Shown: one piece after another, positions 31,695-41,944 of the stretch | Layout: each line of letters opens with the position of its first letter | Position numbering within the stretch: the first letter of the stretch is position 1 | Source: Loripinus fragilis | Taxonomy: Eukaryota; Mollusca; Bivalvia; Lucinida; Lucinidae | DNA length: 64,000 bases | Assembly (NCBI GenBank): GCA_964019695.1 | Contig: CAXHUL010000237.1 | Span: 337,319-401,318, forward strand | Reading direction: 5' to 3' | Position numbers and translations under genes: made by a program | Notes under the pieces: generated by a model | The model's input: only the letters and a program-made list of their open reading frames with translations | Databases searched by the model: none | What the model was told of the DNA's origin: nothing

Positions 31695-31905
31695 TGTCGA
31701 CTGTTGTCATCTATTGATGAGCCACATTTACAAACAATTTGGAACAAGATCATGCCCGACAAAATATCAGTTTTCGTCCAAATCCAAACTGTTTAGCACT
31801 GTCATGGTATTCCCAAAGGATCTTTTTTAATGAGTTAATTTAAATAAAAGGAAAGATCAAAGAAACTGCAGACAATGAATAGGCAAGCAAAAATTCCCAG
31901 TATGC
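31695..31905. mobile_element. Family B MITE, diverged
   Basis: GTTGTCATCTATTGATGAGC, ACAAACAATTTGGAACAAGA, CCCGACAAAATATCAG, AATCCAAACTGTTTAGCACT and a CAGACAATGAATAG tail. Confidence 0.55.
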
Positions 31906-32269
31906 ATATAGATAATCGTTGAGCCGATTTGGGTGAACTTTATATGATAAGGATTGTTCGTGGTAGTGATAATAAAAAATCAAAATGCATCAAATATCAT
32001 AAATGACTACAGGAGGGACAGGCAGAGGGGCTAAATCACATATGTGATTAAGCTGAATCCTATCATAGCTCCTTATTTTCAACATACTGAAGGAGTTCAC
32101 TAATCTATTGTAATTATTATTAATCATTATTTCCCACCTCCCAAAAAATGCTAAAACTATTTGATTCAATACACACTTAGTTGAGCACCCTTAGAAATTC
32201 AGAAGGAGTAACATACAAAAAGACAATTAGTTTAGCTTTTTACCTCATGGTATTAATTTGGTGAAGTGG

Positions 32270-32400
32270 GTTGGTGGTGGAACCACAGTTTTTTCATGAC
32301 AAACTTGGCTAAGCGGTTTAACAGTACTTCATGCACATACCTATGCTACAAACTGACAACAACCCTTCTTGTACCAGCAGAACTCAGTTTTGATCGATAA
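32270..32400 (-). mobile_element. SINE S3 fragment
   Basis: GACAAACTTGGCTAAGCGGT, TTAACAGTACTTCATGCACA and CTGACAACAACCCTTCTTG match the S3 body at 15850-15950. Confidence 0.5.
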
Positions 32401-32804
32401 AAAATTCCTAGGAGTAGAGCTCTAACAAGGGTAGAGGGTGTGTCATCTGGCAAACTATTTGCCTCCATGTAGCTGCATATACCATATTGTGAAAAGTTGA
32501 TTTTTGGCCAACGCCCCACCGCCAAGTCCACACCAAGGGGTGGACCCAGGCCTACAAACTAAAATTTCGCTTCATATGTTTCAATATCTATTGCACCTCT
32601 GCCTGCATACTAAAAACGGTAAAGGATAATTGCAATCTGACTTAGTTATTGTGAAACTTTTTTATGATCAAATTCTAAAACAGTATGGGACCTGGTCAGG
32701 GGCATTTCCAGCTCATACGCACGATGTAAACCATGTTTGAAGGTCACCAGTCTTGTGGTCCATGTAAAGAAGGTATATAGGGTATTCACTACCTCAAAAT
32801 AGTA

Positions 32805-33205
32805 AGTGAGTATGATCAGGAAATACCACAATCACAAACAGCAGACAAACCCATGGCACCGCGAGGAAAAGCCACACAACCATCACAAGACACCAGGAAG
32901 ACAAACTAAGTAAAGCAACCAGCTTTCCCTTCCCCATCAAGATGATTGCAAAACTAGAATGGACATAAAGTAACGTATAACAAAACATAGAACAATTACA
33001 GACTCGCACAATGGGAGTAACAATAAACAACAACAGAACAGCCACCTTAGTATGGACAGCAGCCTTAGCAACTGGGGGCCTTAAATGCATTTTACTGGTA
33101 CCAAATCTTCGCCCTAGATTCTGCTGTTGTTGAAGTACAAGAAATGTCCAGCTCGCATGGAAGCCTTCTACATATATCAGAATGCTCCATATATGTTTCG
33201 ACTTC
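32805..33205 (-). repeat. Family H repeat, copy 1, with a 137-codon hydrophobic frame
   Basis: Shares GAGTATGATCAGGAAATACC, ACCCATGGCACCGCGAGGAA and GATTGCAAAACTAGAATGGA with copies at 34385-34715, 36914-37114 and (inverted) 34900-35085. A short piece lies at 43250-43330. The minus-strand frame 32794-33207 encodes a Leu/Val-rich product with two or three possible membrane segments, ending VIVVFPDHTHLLF. Copies 2 and 3 keep shortened open frames in the same register (..CLIVVFPDYTRLLF; CSMFCCTLLYVHSSIA). Either the repeat came from a gene with membrane segments or the bias is compositional. I do not recognise a family. Confidence 0.5.
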
Positions 33206-33741
33206 AATCAGACCAAAATTCCAAACTGAGTCCTCTTGTACAAAAGGTCCAATCAAGCATCCGAATAAGAGTGTGCAAATGAAAGTGATTCTCCTTTATT
33301 TCTGCAGTCAGACTCAATAGATTGAATATAATTTCGATTTCTAGTGCAGAAGTGGAGGTTGAAATCTTTCTCTATAACAGAGTCAAATCGTTGCATGAGT
33401 TGCAGACTGTTCTGGATTCATTATGTTTACTTCCATCATAAAAGTAGTCAAGAGTCCATTTTAATATAATCAGCAGACATAAAAAGCATACAACATTTAC
33501 AAGACTACATTACATCAGCACTTTAACAGAAAATATTAGTTTGCTGAAGATGACTTTATTAAAGCACTTCATATGATTTCATAGCAAGAAATTAACCGAG
33601 TCGCAAGTTACAACTAATGAAGTTGTTAAACGTTTCTGAATTACACTGCTGAGATGTCCCCTCTTAAATAACGTAAATCTAAGGTGTGCTACACCTTACA
33701 AATCCTAAGGTCCGCGGTAACTGAAAAATGTCTATTAGCAT

Positions 33742-33838
33742 GTGAACGCAGATTAAATATACTTTTACTTAGGTGTGTATATTTGCTCCATGAAGCAAAA
33801 TACTTACAGGTGTAGATTTTGTGCATTTGAATGGGGCC
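33742..33838. repeat. Partial copy of the ACTTACGTAAGT MITE
   Basis: See 28056-28290. Abuts the right end of the possible 3.7-kb element and the TTAA element. Confidence 0.45.
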
Positions 33839-34213
33839 TTAAAGCTGCATAGTCTGTAACTTTTGATCTTCTAATTTTAAAAATAGTGTTTTTATTTTTC
33901 AAGAACACAGTCAAAATACTCAAATTCAGGTAAACATTTTACCATGTTCGTAAATCTTAACAAGTTATCACTATCAAGACAACTGCATTTATGTTAAAAT
34001 TCATCGGTCTAGAATTATTGGAGGGACGCAAATAATTACCAACAAGAGAAATAAACACCTATTTAATAAGATAATTCACTTTTCCATGCAGTTTTCAGCT
34101 GTACTGAACATTTTTATTGTGAAAACATAGCTTAATTCTACTTTTACAAATGATTTAAAAAGAAAAGAAAAAATTTCGAAAAATGTTCATAGTAACAGAG
34201 TATGCAGCTTTAA
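33839..34213. mobile_element. TTAA-flanked MITE
   Basis: TTAA at 33839-33842 and 34210-34213 bracket inverted ends AGCTGCATAGTCTGT and ACAGAGTATGCAGCT. The TTAA duplication is the mark of piggyBac- or Kolobok-type insertion. No coding content. Confidence 0.7.
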
Positions 34214-34384
34214 GATTTCATTTTTATTTATCTATTTATTTTTAAATTGAAAATGCGACAAGTTCGATATGTTAATTCTTAAACCCTGCAAGGATGGGAG
34301 TACGGGCTTCCTCCGCCCCTGGAGAATTACAAAGGGTTTAGAAGTCCGATTCGAAGGAACTAGCCTACTCCCGTTCTATTGCAA

Positions 34385-34715
34385 AAAGCAAGCGAGTATA
34401 ATCAGGAAATACCACGATCAGACACTGAATATCATCCCACGGCACCATGAGGGAGAGCCACAGAACATTTACATTGGCAAGACATCTGCAAGACAATAAA
34501 AGCAAAGCAACCAGCTCTGATGATTGCAAAACTAGAATGGACACAAAAACAAAGACATAACCACCACAAACAATGGGAAGTACATTATTACAATAGATCA
34601 GCAACAACAGAACCGCCGTCTTAGAACGGTCAGCAGCCTAAGCCATCAGGGGCTTAAAAGCATTTTACTGGTACCAAAGCACAAAACATGTTAAGCTCGC
34701 ATGGAAGTTTCCTAA
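34385..34715 (-). repeat. Family H repeat, copy 2
   Basis: AATCAGGAAATACCACGATC, ACGGCACCATGAGGGAGAGC, GCATTTTACTGGTACCAAAG and GCTCGCATGGAAG. Aligns along most of copy 1. Confidence 0.6.
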
Positions 34716-34899
34716 CTATTGCAATTTTTGTATCATAATGGAGAAGCAATCAAATCAAATTAACATACTATGATGAAACAAAAAAAGGCCTCACGACTCA
34801 CAGATAGTTAGAGTTACAGAAAACCAAGTTGAGTCATGGTGGGCCCTGCTACAGATAAGCACCAGGCCGCGACTAACGGGACGATTAAAGCTTTACGTT

Positions 34900-35085
34900 A
34901 TGTTTTGTTGTGCACTATACTTGGTGTCCTTTCTAATTTTGCAATCATCTTGAAGAAGAAGAGAGAGCTGTTTGCTTTTCTTTTCTGATTTGTCTTGTGG
35001 ATGTCTTGTTACTGTGAATGTTCTGTGGCTCTTCCTCATGATGATGTGGGTTCAGTGGTCTGCAATGTATGGTATTTCCCAATCT
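34900..35085 (+). repeat. Family H repeat, inverted copy
   Basis: TTACGTTATGTTTTGTTGTG, TTTTGCAATCATCTTGAAGA and GCTCTTCCTCATGATGATGT, ending in GGTATTTCCC, are the reverse complement of copy 2. Confidence 0.6.
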
Positions 35086-35089
35086 TTAA

Positions 35090-36913
35090 AGCCAGATTAT
35101 CAATCCGACTCGACCCAGACCAGCCGTAGAAAGTTTGGCTAAGGGAACAATGGGTTCTGCTCCGCCTACGCGAAACTGTTATACGCGTCATTTCAAACGT
35201 TAATACCAAAACCTGTAAAGGGGACGATTTTAATTTTGTAATTTTTTCGATGGAGATGTTCATCGCTTCTCTTCCTATGGTGTAATCATTTTACAACATA
35301 TTCGTTTTGCAAGAGAATGTTCATAAGTTGATGACTTCAACAACAGAAACCAGTTTTTGACTTCTAAGTTATAGTCAGGACCCTTAGGGACAAAAAAATA
35401 GGTCCCGTGCAAAATGTGTGCCGATTTATGGTGACCTATATCAAAATCTTCAATGGGGTCACCTTTAATTTGAAGGTGGTCACCCATTTCAAATCCGCGT
35501 CTGCGGCTACTTATGATTAAACCAACCCGATTTTTTTTAACACAAAATCATGTATTTTAATCACATGATGGTTAAGTAAATGTTTTATGTGACTTTGATA
35601 ATAAATATTTTCTCGATAACTGTAATTTGCATGCAAAATACCGTATATTTAACATAAACATGATAAATACCAGCTTATCAGTAGACCAGAAAAGGTGTGT
35701 GTATTTATGATAACCAAAACACATAACTGGTCTGTTCTCGTAAAACCTATGCTTATGTTGTTCACTAGAATCGCCTAATTGAGAAATAATGATAAAATAT
35801 CCCATAATTATCATCAAATATGCAGCTTAATTGTCCAACTGTTGGTATTTGCGCTATCAACAGAACGAACAATACATTGATTCGTGATCATTTATATCAA
35901 GACAATACTAGTATGACTCAATTCATTTCACAACGAATTTTATTCTGCATTGATGCATGTTTATTTCCCTGTTTGTATCATATGCGCAGACTCTAAGATG
36001 TTGGGGTCAAGACCCAACCTCCATTTTCCAGCATAAATATTCTCAAAAGTTTAAATTTCTCGGGATCCACCTTAGATTGATGGCTGCTAATGTTTTTTGC
36101 TCCCCACTAGGAAATTTCGCAAACTTATCCTATCTTAAAGGGAATTTCAGGCTGTGTCTTTTAAGAGATTTCTGCATTCTGTACGCCTGGGTATTAGTCT
36201 CTGAGAGCCTGTTACATATGTTACCATAGGCCTATTAAATTAAAAAAAAAAGCGAAACTTAAAAGTTTAAGCTACAGAAAGAAGGCTTTAAACTGTCTAA
36301 TTATTTAAATTACTCATATAGTCTGCATGCTGTCTACTTTAGCTAAATATAAAAGCTTTTGGAGCAAAATTACAGCTACCTACTGTGTTATGAGTATTAC
36401 TTTAATTAGATTACCCTTTAAAATTGTAAATTGTGACCAATAACATTTACTTTTATAGCTGATCTGTGCTTTTTTTTTCAAAATAATTTGATTATTTTGT
36501 ACTTACATACTCATTTGGCCTAGTGAAAAAACAAAGTTTGCATTTCTACTTTAAATGTATTGTATTATATGAGCAATTAAACAACCCATACACCCAGTTT
36601 TAAGGAGCCAAATCTGGTAGGTATTATGTAAATAAATATATATAAAACATTCCAGCTGCTGGGTATCTTACATATTTGGGATTGTCATGCTCATATAATT
36701 AAGAATTCTATAGATTTTGCAGGTTTAAGAACACCATTGAAGAAACTTGTTAAAGGCCGTAACATATGTTGCATGCCATAATAAATGGGCAAGAACATTA
36801 ACTTGATGTAAGAGATGACATTTCTGGAAAAAAATGAATATATTTCACATGATTTCCTATAAGTATCTAGCCTCTGGTGCCTAAATCTTAGGCGTTTATT
36901 CACTGGTGAGTAT
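35090..36913. other. Intergenic, mostly unique
   Basis: A minus-strand frame 35275-35487 crosses a GGTGACC/GGTCACC-rich inverted stretch and has no recognised domain. A plus frame at 35957-36229 is likewise unassigned. No repeat family known from elsewhere in the window. Confidence 0.4.
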
Positions 36914-37114
36914 TAAAAATAGTAAGTGAGTATGATAAGGAAATACCACAATCACTTACCGCAGACAACCCCATGGCACCGCAAGGAATAGCCACTCAAC
37001 CATCACGAAACACCAGAAAGACAAATTAAGCAAAACAGCCAGCTCTCTCTTCCCCACCAAGATGGTTGCAATACTAGAATGGACATAAAGTAACGTACAA
37101 CAAAACATAGAACA
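36914..37114 (-). repeat. Family H repeat, copy 3
   Basis: AGTAAGTGAGTATGATAAGG through GTAACGTACAACAAAACATAGAAC, nearly the first 200 bases of copy 1. It stops where the MITE fragment at 37115 begins. Confidence 0.65.
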
Positions 37115-37276
37115 ATTCGGTTGCCTAGCAACAATATATTGAAGTTGAAAAGACAACAGGTTTTATATGCAATGAAGCATGCAGGTTCATTCTATATATG
37201 TATTAAGTGTCTGTCAGAAGTGCCAAACCCAGTCAAAATATATTAAAAAATCTTGATAATTTTTGACTGACCCTCG
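37115..37276. mobile_element. Right-hand fragment of the X-box mariner-like MITE
   Basis: GTTGCCTAGCAAC at 37120-37132 and the terminus TTTTTGACTGACCCTCG ending at 37276, followed by TA. The 156-base distance equals that in the complete copy at 52197-53136 (157). The left part is missing, replaced by family H. Confidence 0.7.
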
Positions 37277-37278
37277 TA

Positions 37279-40140
37279 CTTTAATAATGTATTGGCAGTT
37301 TTGTTAAAGTGTATTATTTCTGCATTATTTCAGTCATTTAGACCTAGTCTAACAGTGAAACATTGTTTTATATAAATTATTATCTTAAACATGCCAAATA
37401 AGAACATTTAATATCATTGATACATATATTACATCTTATTAATTCTGTACAGATTTCAAATAAATGAAAAGATTATAACTAGTAACGCAAAAAATAAATC
37501 AAATAAACCAAAACATTTGACCTTGGTACTTATAGCAATAACAGGTCATGAAGGCTCAGTCGCTTATGTGCAAATTTGTTGACTGCCCAGAGCCTTTGCT
37601 ACTCGCATACACAAAGTGTGGATGGAGAGGAAGGCTCAGACCAGACTTTAGAAGCTAGCCAACTGTGTGAGCATCATCAATTAAAAGACGCATTTGCTGA
37701 TATGTACAAAACTCTCAATAGCTGGTCAAATCTTCATTTAAGCATTTATAAATTACAATAAAAGAGCTCAACATATATTTCATCTAATGTCAATGAAATT
37801 TGGACTTTTGCTACTAGCTGTCAGATAAGACAACATTTAGTATACTATATGATACACACATATAATAAAAATGACAATAGAGACAGTCAGAGATTTATAT
37901 TGGTTTCAATGTGACAGAAATATGATTTCTTTTGGAAATTATTGAAAAATGACACGTAGAAAATTAGGTATACACTAAACTTTCCCATACTTTCTAAACA
38001 TCGCATCTAAATATACAAATAGCACTAGCCTTTATTGTGTTGCTGACTATGTTAACATTTAACTGGGTACGCAAAATAGTTGATCGATTTTAAATAACTG
38101 TATGGGTTAATTTTATTTCTCTTCAGATAAATATTACAAAAGTTAAAATTCATCATAACTTAGCACCTTGGGCTCAATTTTATATAGAGGATCTTACACA
38201 AGTGATCATTTCATATGAAATATATTAAATGAGCCCTTGGCGAGTTTAATTGATTTAAAATAAAATGACCACGAGTGTAAGATTCTGATAAACATAATAT
38301 GAACTTTCAAATGGAATTTTTATCGCCTTCAAAGTTTGTTTATTTAATGAAAATTTGCATTGTTGTAACGGACTTTGTTATGACTTTACTTGATCCCGCC
38401 GAAAGTGTCATGTAACGTGTTGTCATAACATTATTTATGACATGACGTTATTCACTGAATAACAGTAACGTCATATGATAAACTGTCTAAGACAACAGTT
38501 TGAAAAACATTGGACCTCATGACATATTTTATATGGCTATATATGTTACTTTAGCAAATTTTTGCTACGGTTGAATGAATATGAACTACAATTATCCGAC
38601 TGCAATATTTAGAAGTATTTTCGCCCAAAATGTACAAATTTCTGGTAGAAAAATATATATTTACAATTTTTGGTCTTGAACTTTTCAAGGTCAAAATGAA
38701 AAAAAAATGTAAATAATAACAGAAATACATTATATTTGGGTCAAAATACTTCTTAATATTGTAGTCAGATAATTGCAGTTTATGTTCATGCAAATGGTTT
38801 TCTCTAAAGTTCACCCAGCGTGTCACAAAATTGCAAACGGTATCAAACCAGGAAGTGACTCTAGAAAGACTGATAAGCATGTTGTGGATTGCTAAAAAAG
38901 CTGTATGGTGGGGCGTAAAGTGATCTATGTGAGATGTATAAAGTGTTAATCAAAATGTGGCCATAGGTATCCATCTCCTTGATAATAAAGCAATTTTGTT
39001 TATACAGGAAAAATTTCATGCAAGTATGAGCGTTTGAAAGATATATCTCCTTAATTAATATTAAATATGTTTGAACGCAATTCTTGACCAGTAAGTAAAC
39101 TTTTCTGTAATCAAAATAGAACACACAACCAGTATATTTGAACAGGCAGACAGACCTTATGTCTTGAAACCATGCGAAAAAGCCAATTTCATATCTTCAG
39201 ATTTTGCCCTATTTTTATATGATACATAGGAATAGTTGTCCTTTGTGTTGCATTTTGTTTTGGGTTTGGCTAAAACTATCGCTAAAAGAAAAAGCGAAAA
39301 GACGACAGACTTGGACGCATGTGTGATGGGTACTTTTTTATGGATTGCTTAAAACATATAAACTGGCTACACAAAGGGGCAACCTAATACATGTTTTATT
39401 ACAGATATCAAAGCCATGTAAGATATAATATCCTGATAACATTTCCAAAGTTTAAGAAAAACAAGATAGCGCTTGCAATCAAAAATTTCCATGAGTTATT
39501 TCAACTCATACTAGGCTACACAATGTGCAAAGTTTGCATGGTCAGGTTTCATGGATGTCTTATTTGAGACACTACATCGCCAAGCTGGAATAAACCTCAA
39601 TCACAAGAACTAGTCATACTTTTTTAGAATAAGTAGGCGTGTATCTGTAAAATATAAAAGTAAACAAAGCCCTACTTTTTTCTATTCTAAGGGGTTGTGA
39701 CAAGCTCCTGTGTCCTCAATGTAGAATTTATCACCGGAAGAGATGCATAGAATTGTAACACTTTCTGACAATTGAATTTGGTCAGTTGTCCTAAATTCTG
39801 ATTATCAGACTTTCGCTTTTTCCTCTGTCAGAACGTAAAAAATGTGAAAACAATAGACTCAGTTTTATTGAGTCTATTCTATTCAGGGGAGTAAATGGGT
39901 AATAACACAACCATCACGCTCCCTAGCACTGACTTATTCTGCTTTCTACAACGTTCTTTAACGACCAGAATATGAAAGAATTCCATTATTACAAAAAGAA
40001 GTTTTAAAAATTCTACCAACTCGAAATGGCAAACAAATAATCTAGAAAAATGGACACTTTAGAAATAAAGAGAACCTATCAAATTGGTACATGACAGGCT
40101 CGTTTTCATCGAGTCTGTTTGTGATAATTAATATATAAGG
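37279..40140. other. Long AT-rich stretch, probably intronic or intergenic
   Basis: No exon recognised. A hairpin AATAGACTCAGTTTTATTGAGTCTATT lies at about 39850-39878, and a similar GACTCGATGAAAACGAGCC-type stem at about 40097-40120. A cluster of TGACGTTA/AACGTCAT motifs sits near 38430-38475. If the terminal exon at 40612 is real, upstream exons may lie here or before the window's repeats, but none is evident. Confidence 0.4.
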
Positions 40141-40244
40141 TGTCAACTCTCACGTCCCTTTGCAACAGATTAAATCGATTTCTTCTTTCTGCCAGAACCC
40201 AATACGCTATTCATATATCAATTTTCAATATTTTAATAAAAGTA

Positions 40245-40490
40245 AGTAAGGGTGCAAAGATCAGGAGTCGATACAATCAAGTACCACACCCGACCCAGGA
40301 TACCAATGGGAAAGTTACAAACTCACAGTTAGACACCGCAACCGAGAGCCAAGAGGTCAGCCCTTTCCCAGCAGGTGACCACAAAGCACATATAAACAGA
40401 CGCGCACAAAGACATAGCAAACATAAGACAGAACAAAAACATAAAAGATCCACAAAAGAAGTACCGCATTGGAAAGGTCAGTAAAATATT
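40245..40490 (+). repeat. Family I repeat, copy 1
   Basis: AGGAGTCGATACAATCAAGT, ACCCAGGATACCA, CCCTTTCCCAGCAGGTGACC, AAGATCCACAAAAGAAGTAC and GGTCAGTAAAAT. A second copy is at 43915-44180 in the same orientation. Confidence 0.65.
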
Positions 40491-40611
40491 TTACTGTAGG
40501 GCTTAAACCGGTTTAACGGCGCGCCAACCTCACCCTTAATTCAGATGTGGATCAAGACACATCATTTAGTCAAATCATCAGTTGCTCATTGCGTTTTTAT
40601 TCTTCTTTCAG

Positions 40612-40793
40612 ATGAACCAACTGGATTGCAGAATTTGTTAGGATTTGTGACAGGATTAGATACCATACCCTCTCTTGGGTTTTACCAAAGTCCAAGGCTT
40701 AGATTTCATCTTCCAAAAGCAGTGCATGGATATAGCGGTTTACCTTACATGCCTTATACCAATGCATGTCTTAACTGTTCCTGTCTTGAGTGA
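40612..40793 (+). CDS. Putative 3'-terminal exon, HECT-type ubiquitin ligase C-lobe
   Basis: A pyrimidine-rich acceptor TTCTTCTTTCAG ends at 40611. The frame continues about 60 codons to TGA at 40791-40793, and AATAAA lies at 40879-40884. Residues LLGFVTGLDTIPSLGF match the HECT C-lobe pattern LLxFVTG..xIPxxGF. RLRFHLP and the late TNACLNCSCLE sit where HECT enzymes have the T/A-C-x-N catalytic cysteine loop. The usual tail after the cysteine is short here. HECT ligases transfer ubiquitin through that cysteine. Upstream exons are not identified in the window, so this may be the end of a long-intron gene or a retained fragment. Confidence 0.5.
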
Positions 40794-40878
40794 TTATGAC
40801 TTTTTTAAGGAATGAATCTCTTCAGCTGTCAATTTCTGTTGTGTTTTTTTTTTTACAAATGCATAAATCAATGTCACC

Positions 40879-40884
40879 AATAAA
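40879..40884 (+). terminator. Polyadenylation signal AATAAA
   Basis: 86 bases after the stop codon of the putative terminal exon, with a T-rich stretch before it. Supports a real 3' end. Confidence 0.45.
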
Positions 40885-41145
40885 TGTCGTGCAGCTTATT
40901 TTCGATTATTATTGATGTTTAGGGCGATTTTTAAGATTATCATGGTATTTGAACTATGTGAAACTATTAATTCATTTTGTTTAAATTGGCAGAAATACCC
41001 TAACAGAGTGAGTATCTGCACCCAAACGAACATAGTGCTTAAAGTCTTTAAATTACGCTGAATATTTATCGACGAGAGACAAATTATAACATTCTGAACA
41101 GTAGATAAACAGGGCAGGCGTGACTGTATTTACAATATTGAAAAT

Positions 41146-41350
<205 letters not shown>

Positions 41351-41354
<4 letters not shown>

Positions 41355-41944
41355 GTTTAAGTTACTATCATAATTTTACACACATAGATGTTCTAGCCTG
41401 ACTGGCTCATTTTATGCGTTACGTATCAACCTTTTGAAAAAGAATGATCCAAAGGTTATTACTTAGAGGTCGTGATACATCTATAGCCATTATCTGAGAT
41501 TTTTTTTTAATAAAGATAAGTTTTGTTTTCTCCCAAATAGTCATTTAATATGAACAATATATTTATGCTTTATTGCAACTATGTTGAATATGGCAGAAAA
41601 TAATGCAAATGATTTACATTAAATTTATGCTGTAGAAAAACAACAACATTTTAGTGTCACTTTATTCCATTGTGTAACAGTGTTAAATACAAGACATGAA
41701 ATACAATCAACGGGTCATTCTTAATGCTTGTAGCTGATGACACCTAATATGGTACTGAAACTTAGTAATTTAACGCTCTTGCTAATTTAGATTTGTGCTC
41801 ACAACTAGTTCCTTGGTCACAAGAACACGAAAAAAGAGAAGCAATTTCTTCTCTTTCATTGATATTTAAAGCCTATCAAGTATATATTATTAAAATCATA
41901 GTTTACTGGTTTTGTATTTGAAACTGCATTATTGTACAAAGGTC
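41351..41944. other. Intergenic, AT-rich
   Basis: No gene or repeat recognised. Confidence 0.4.

Larger units (their letters stand above)
30076..33738. mobile_element. Possible 3.7-kb element with inverted ends
   Basis: Left CTATTAGACTTTTTTCAGTT and right (reverse complement) GCTAATAGACATTTTTCAGTT match. Further inside ATTTAAGAGGGGCGATGTCA matches ATTTAAGAGGGGACATCTCA, and GTTGTAACTTGCGAGTAGG matches GTTGTAACTTGCGACTCGG. About 215 bases with an AAACAGTGCATACCC palindrome interrupt the left end. No transposase is seen inside; a target duplication was not identified. Confidence 0.45.

Noticed and set aside
35275..35487. 70-codon frame GDHLQIKGDPIEDFDIG..
   Set aside because: Looks protein-like at first but overlaps an inverted GGTGACC stretch; no splice sites or family match.
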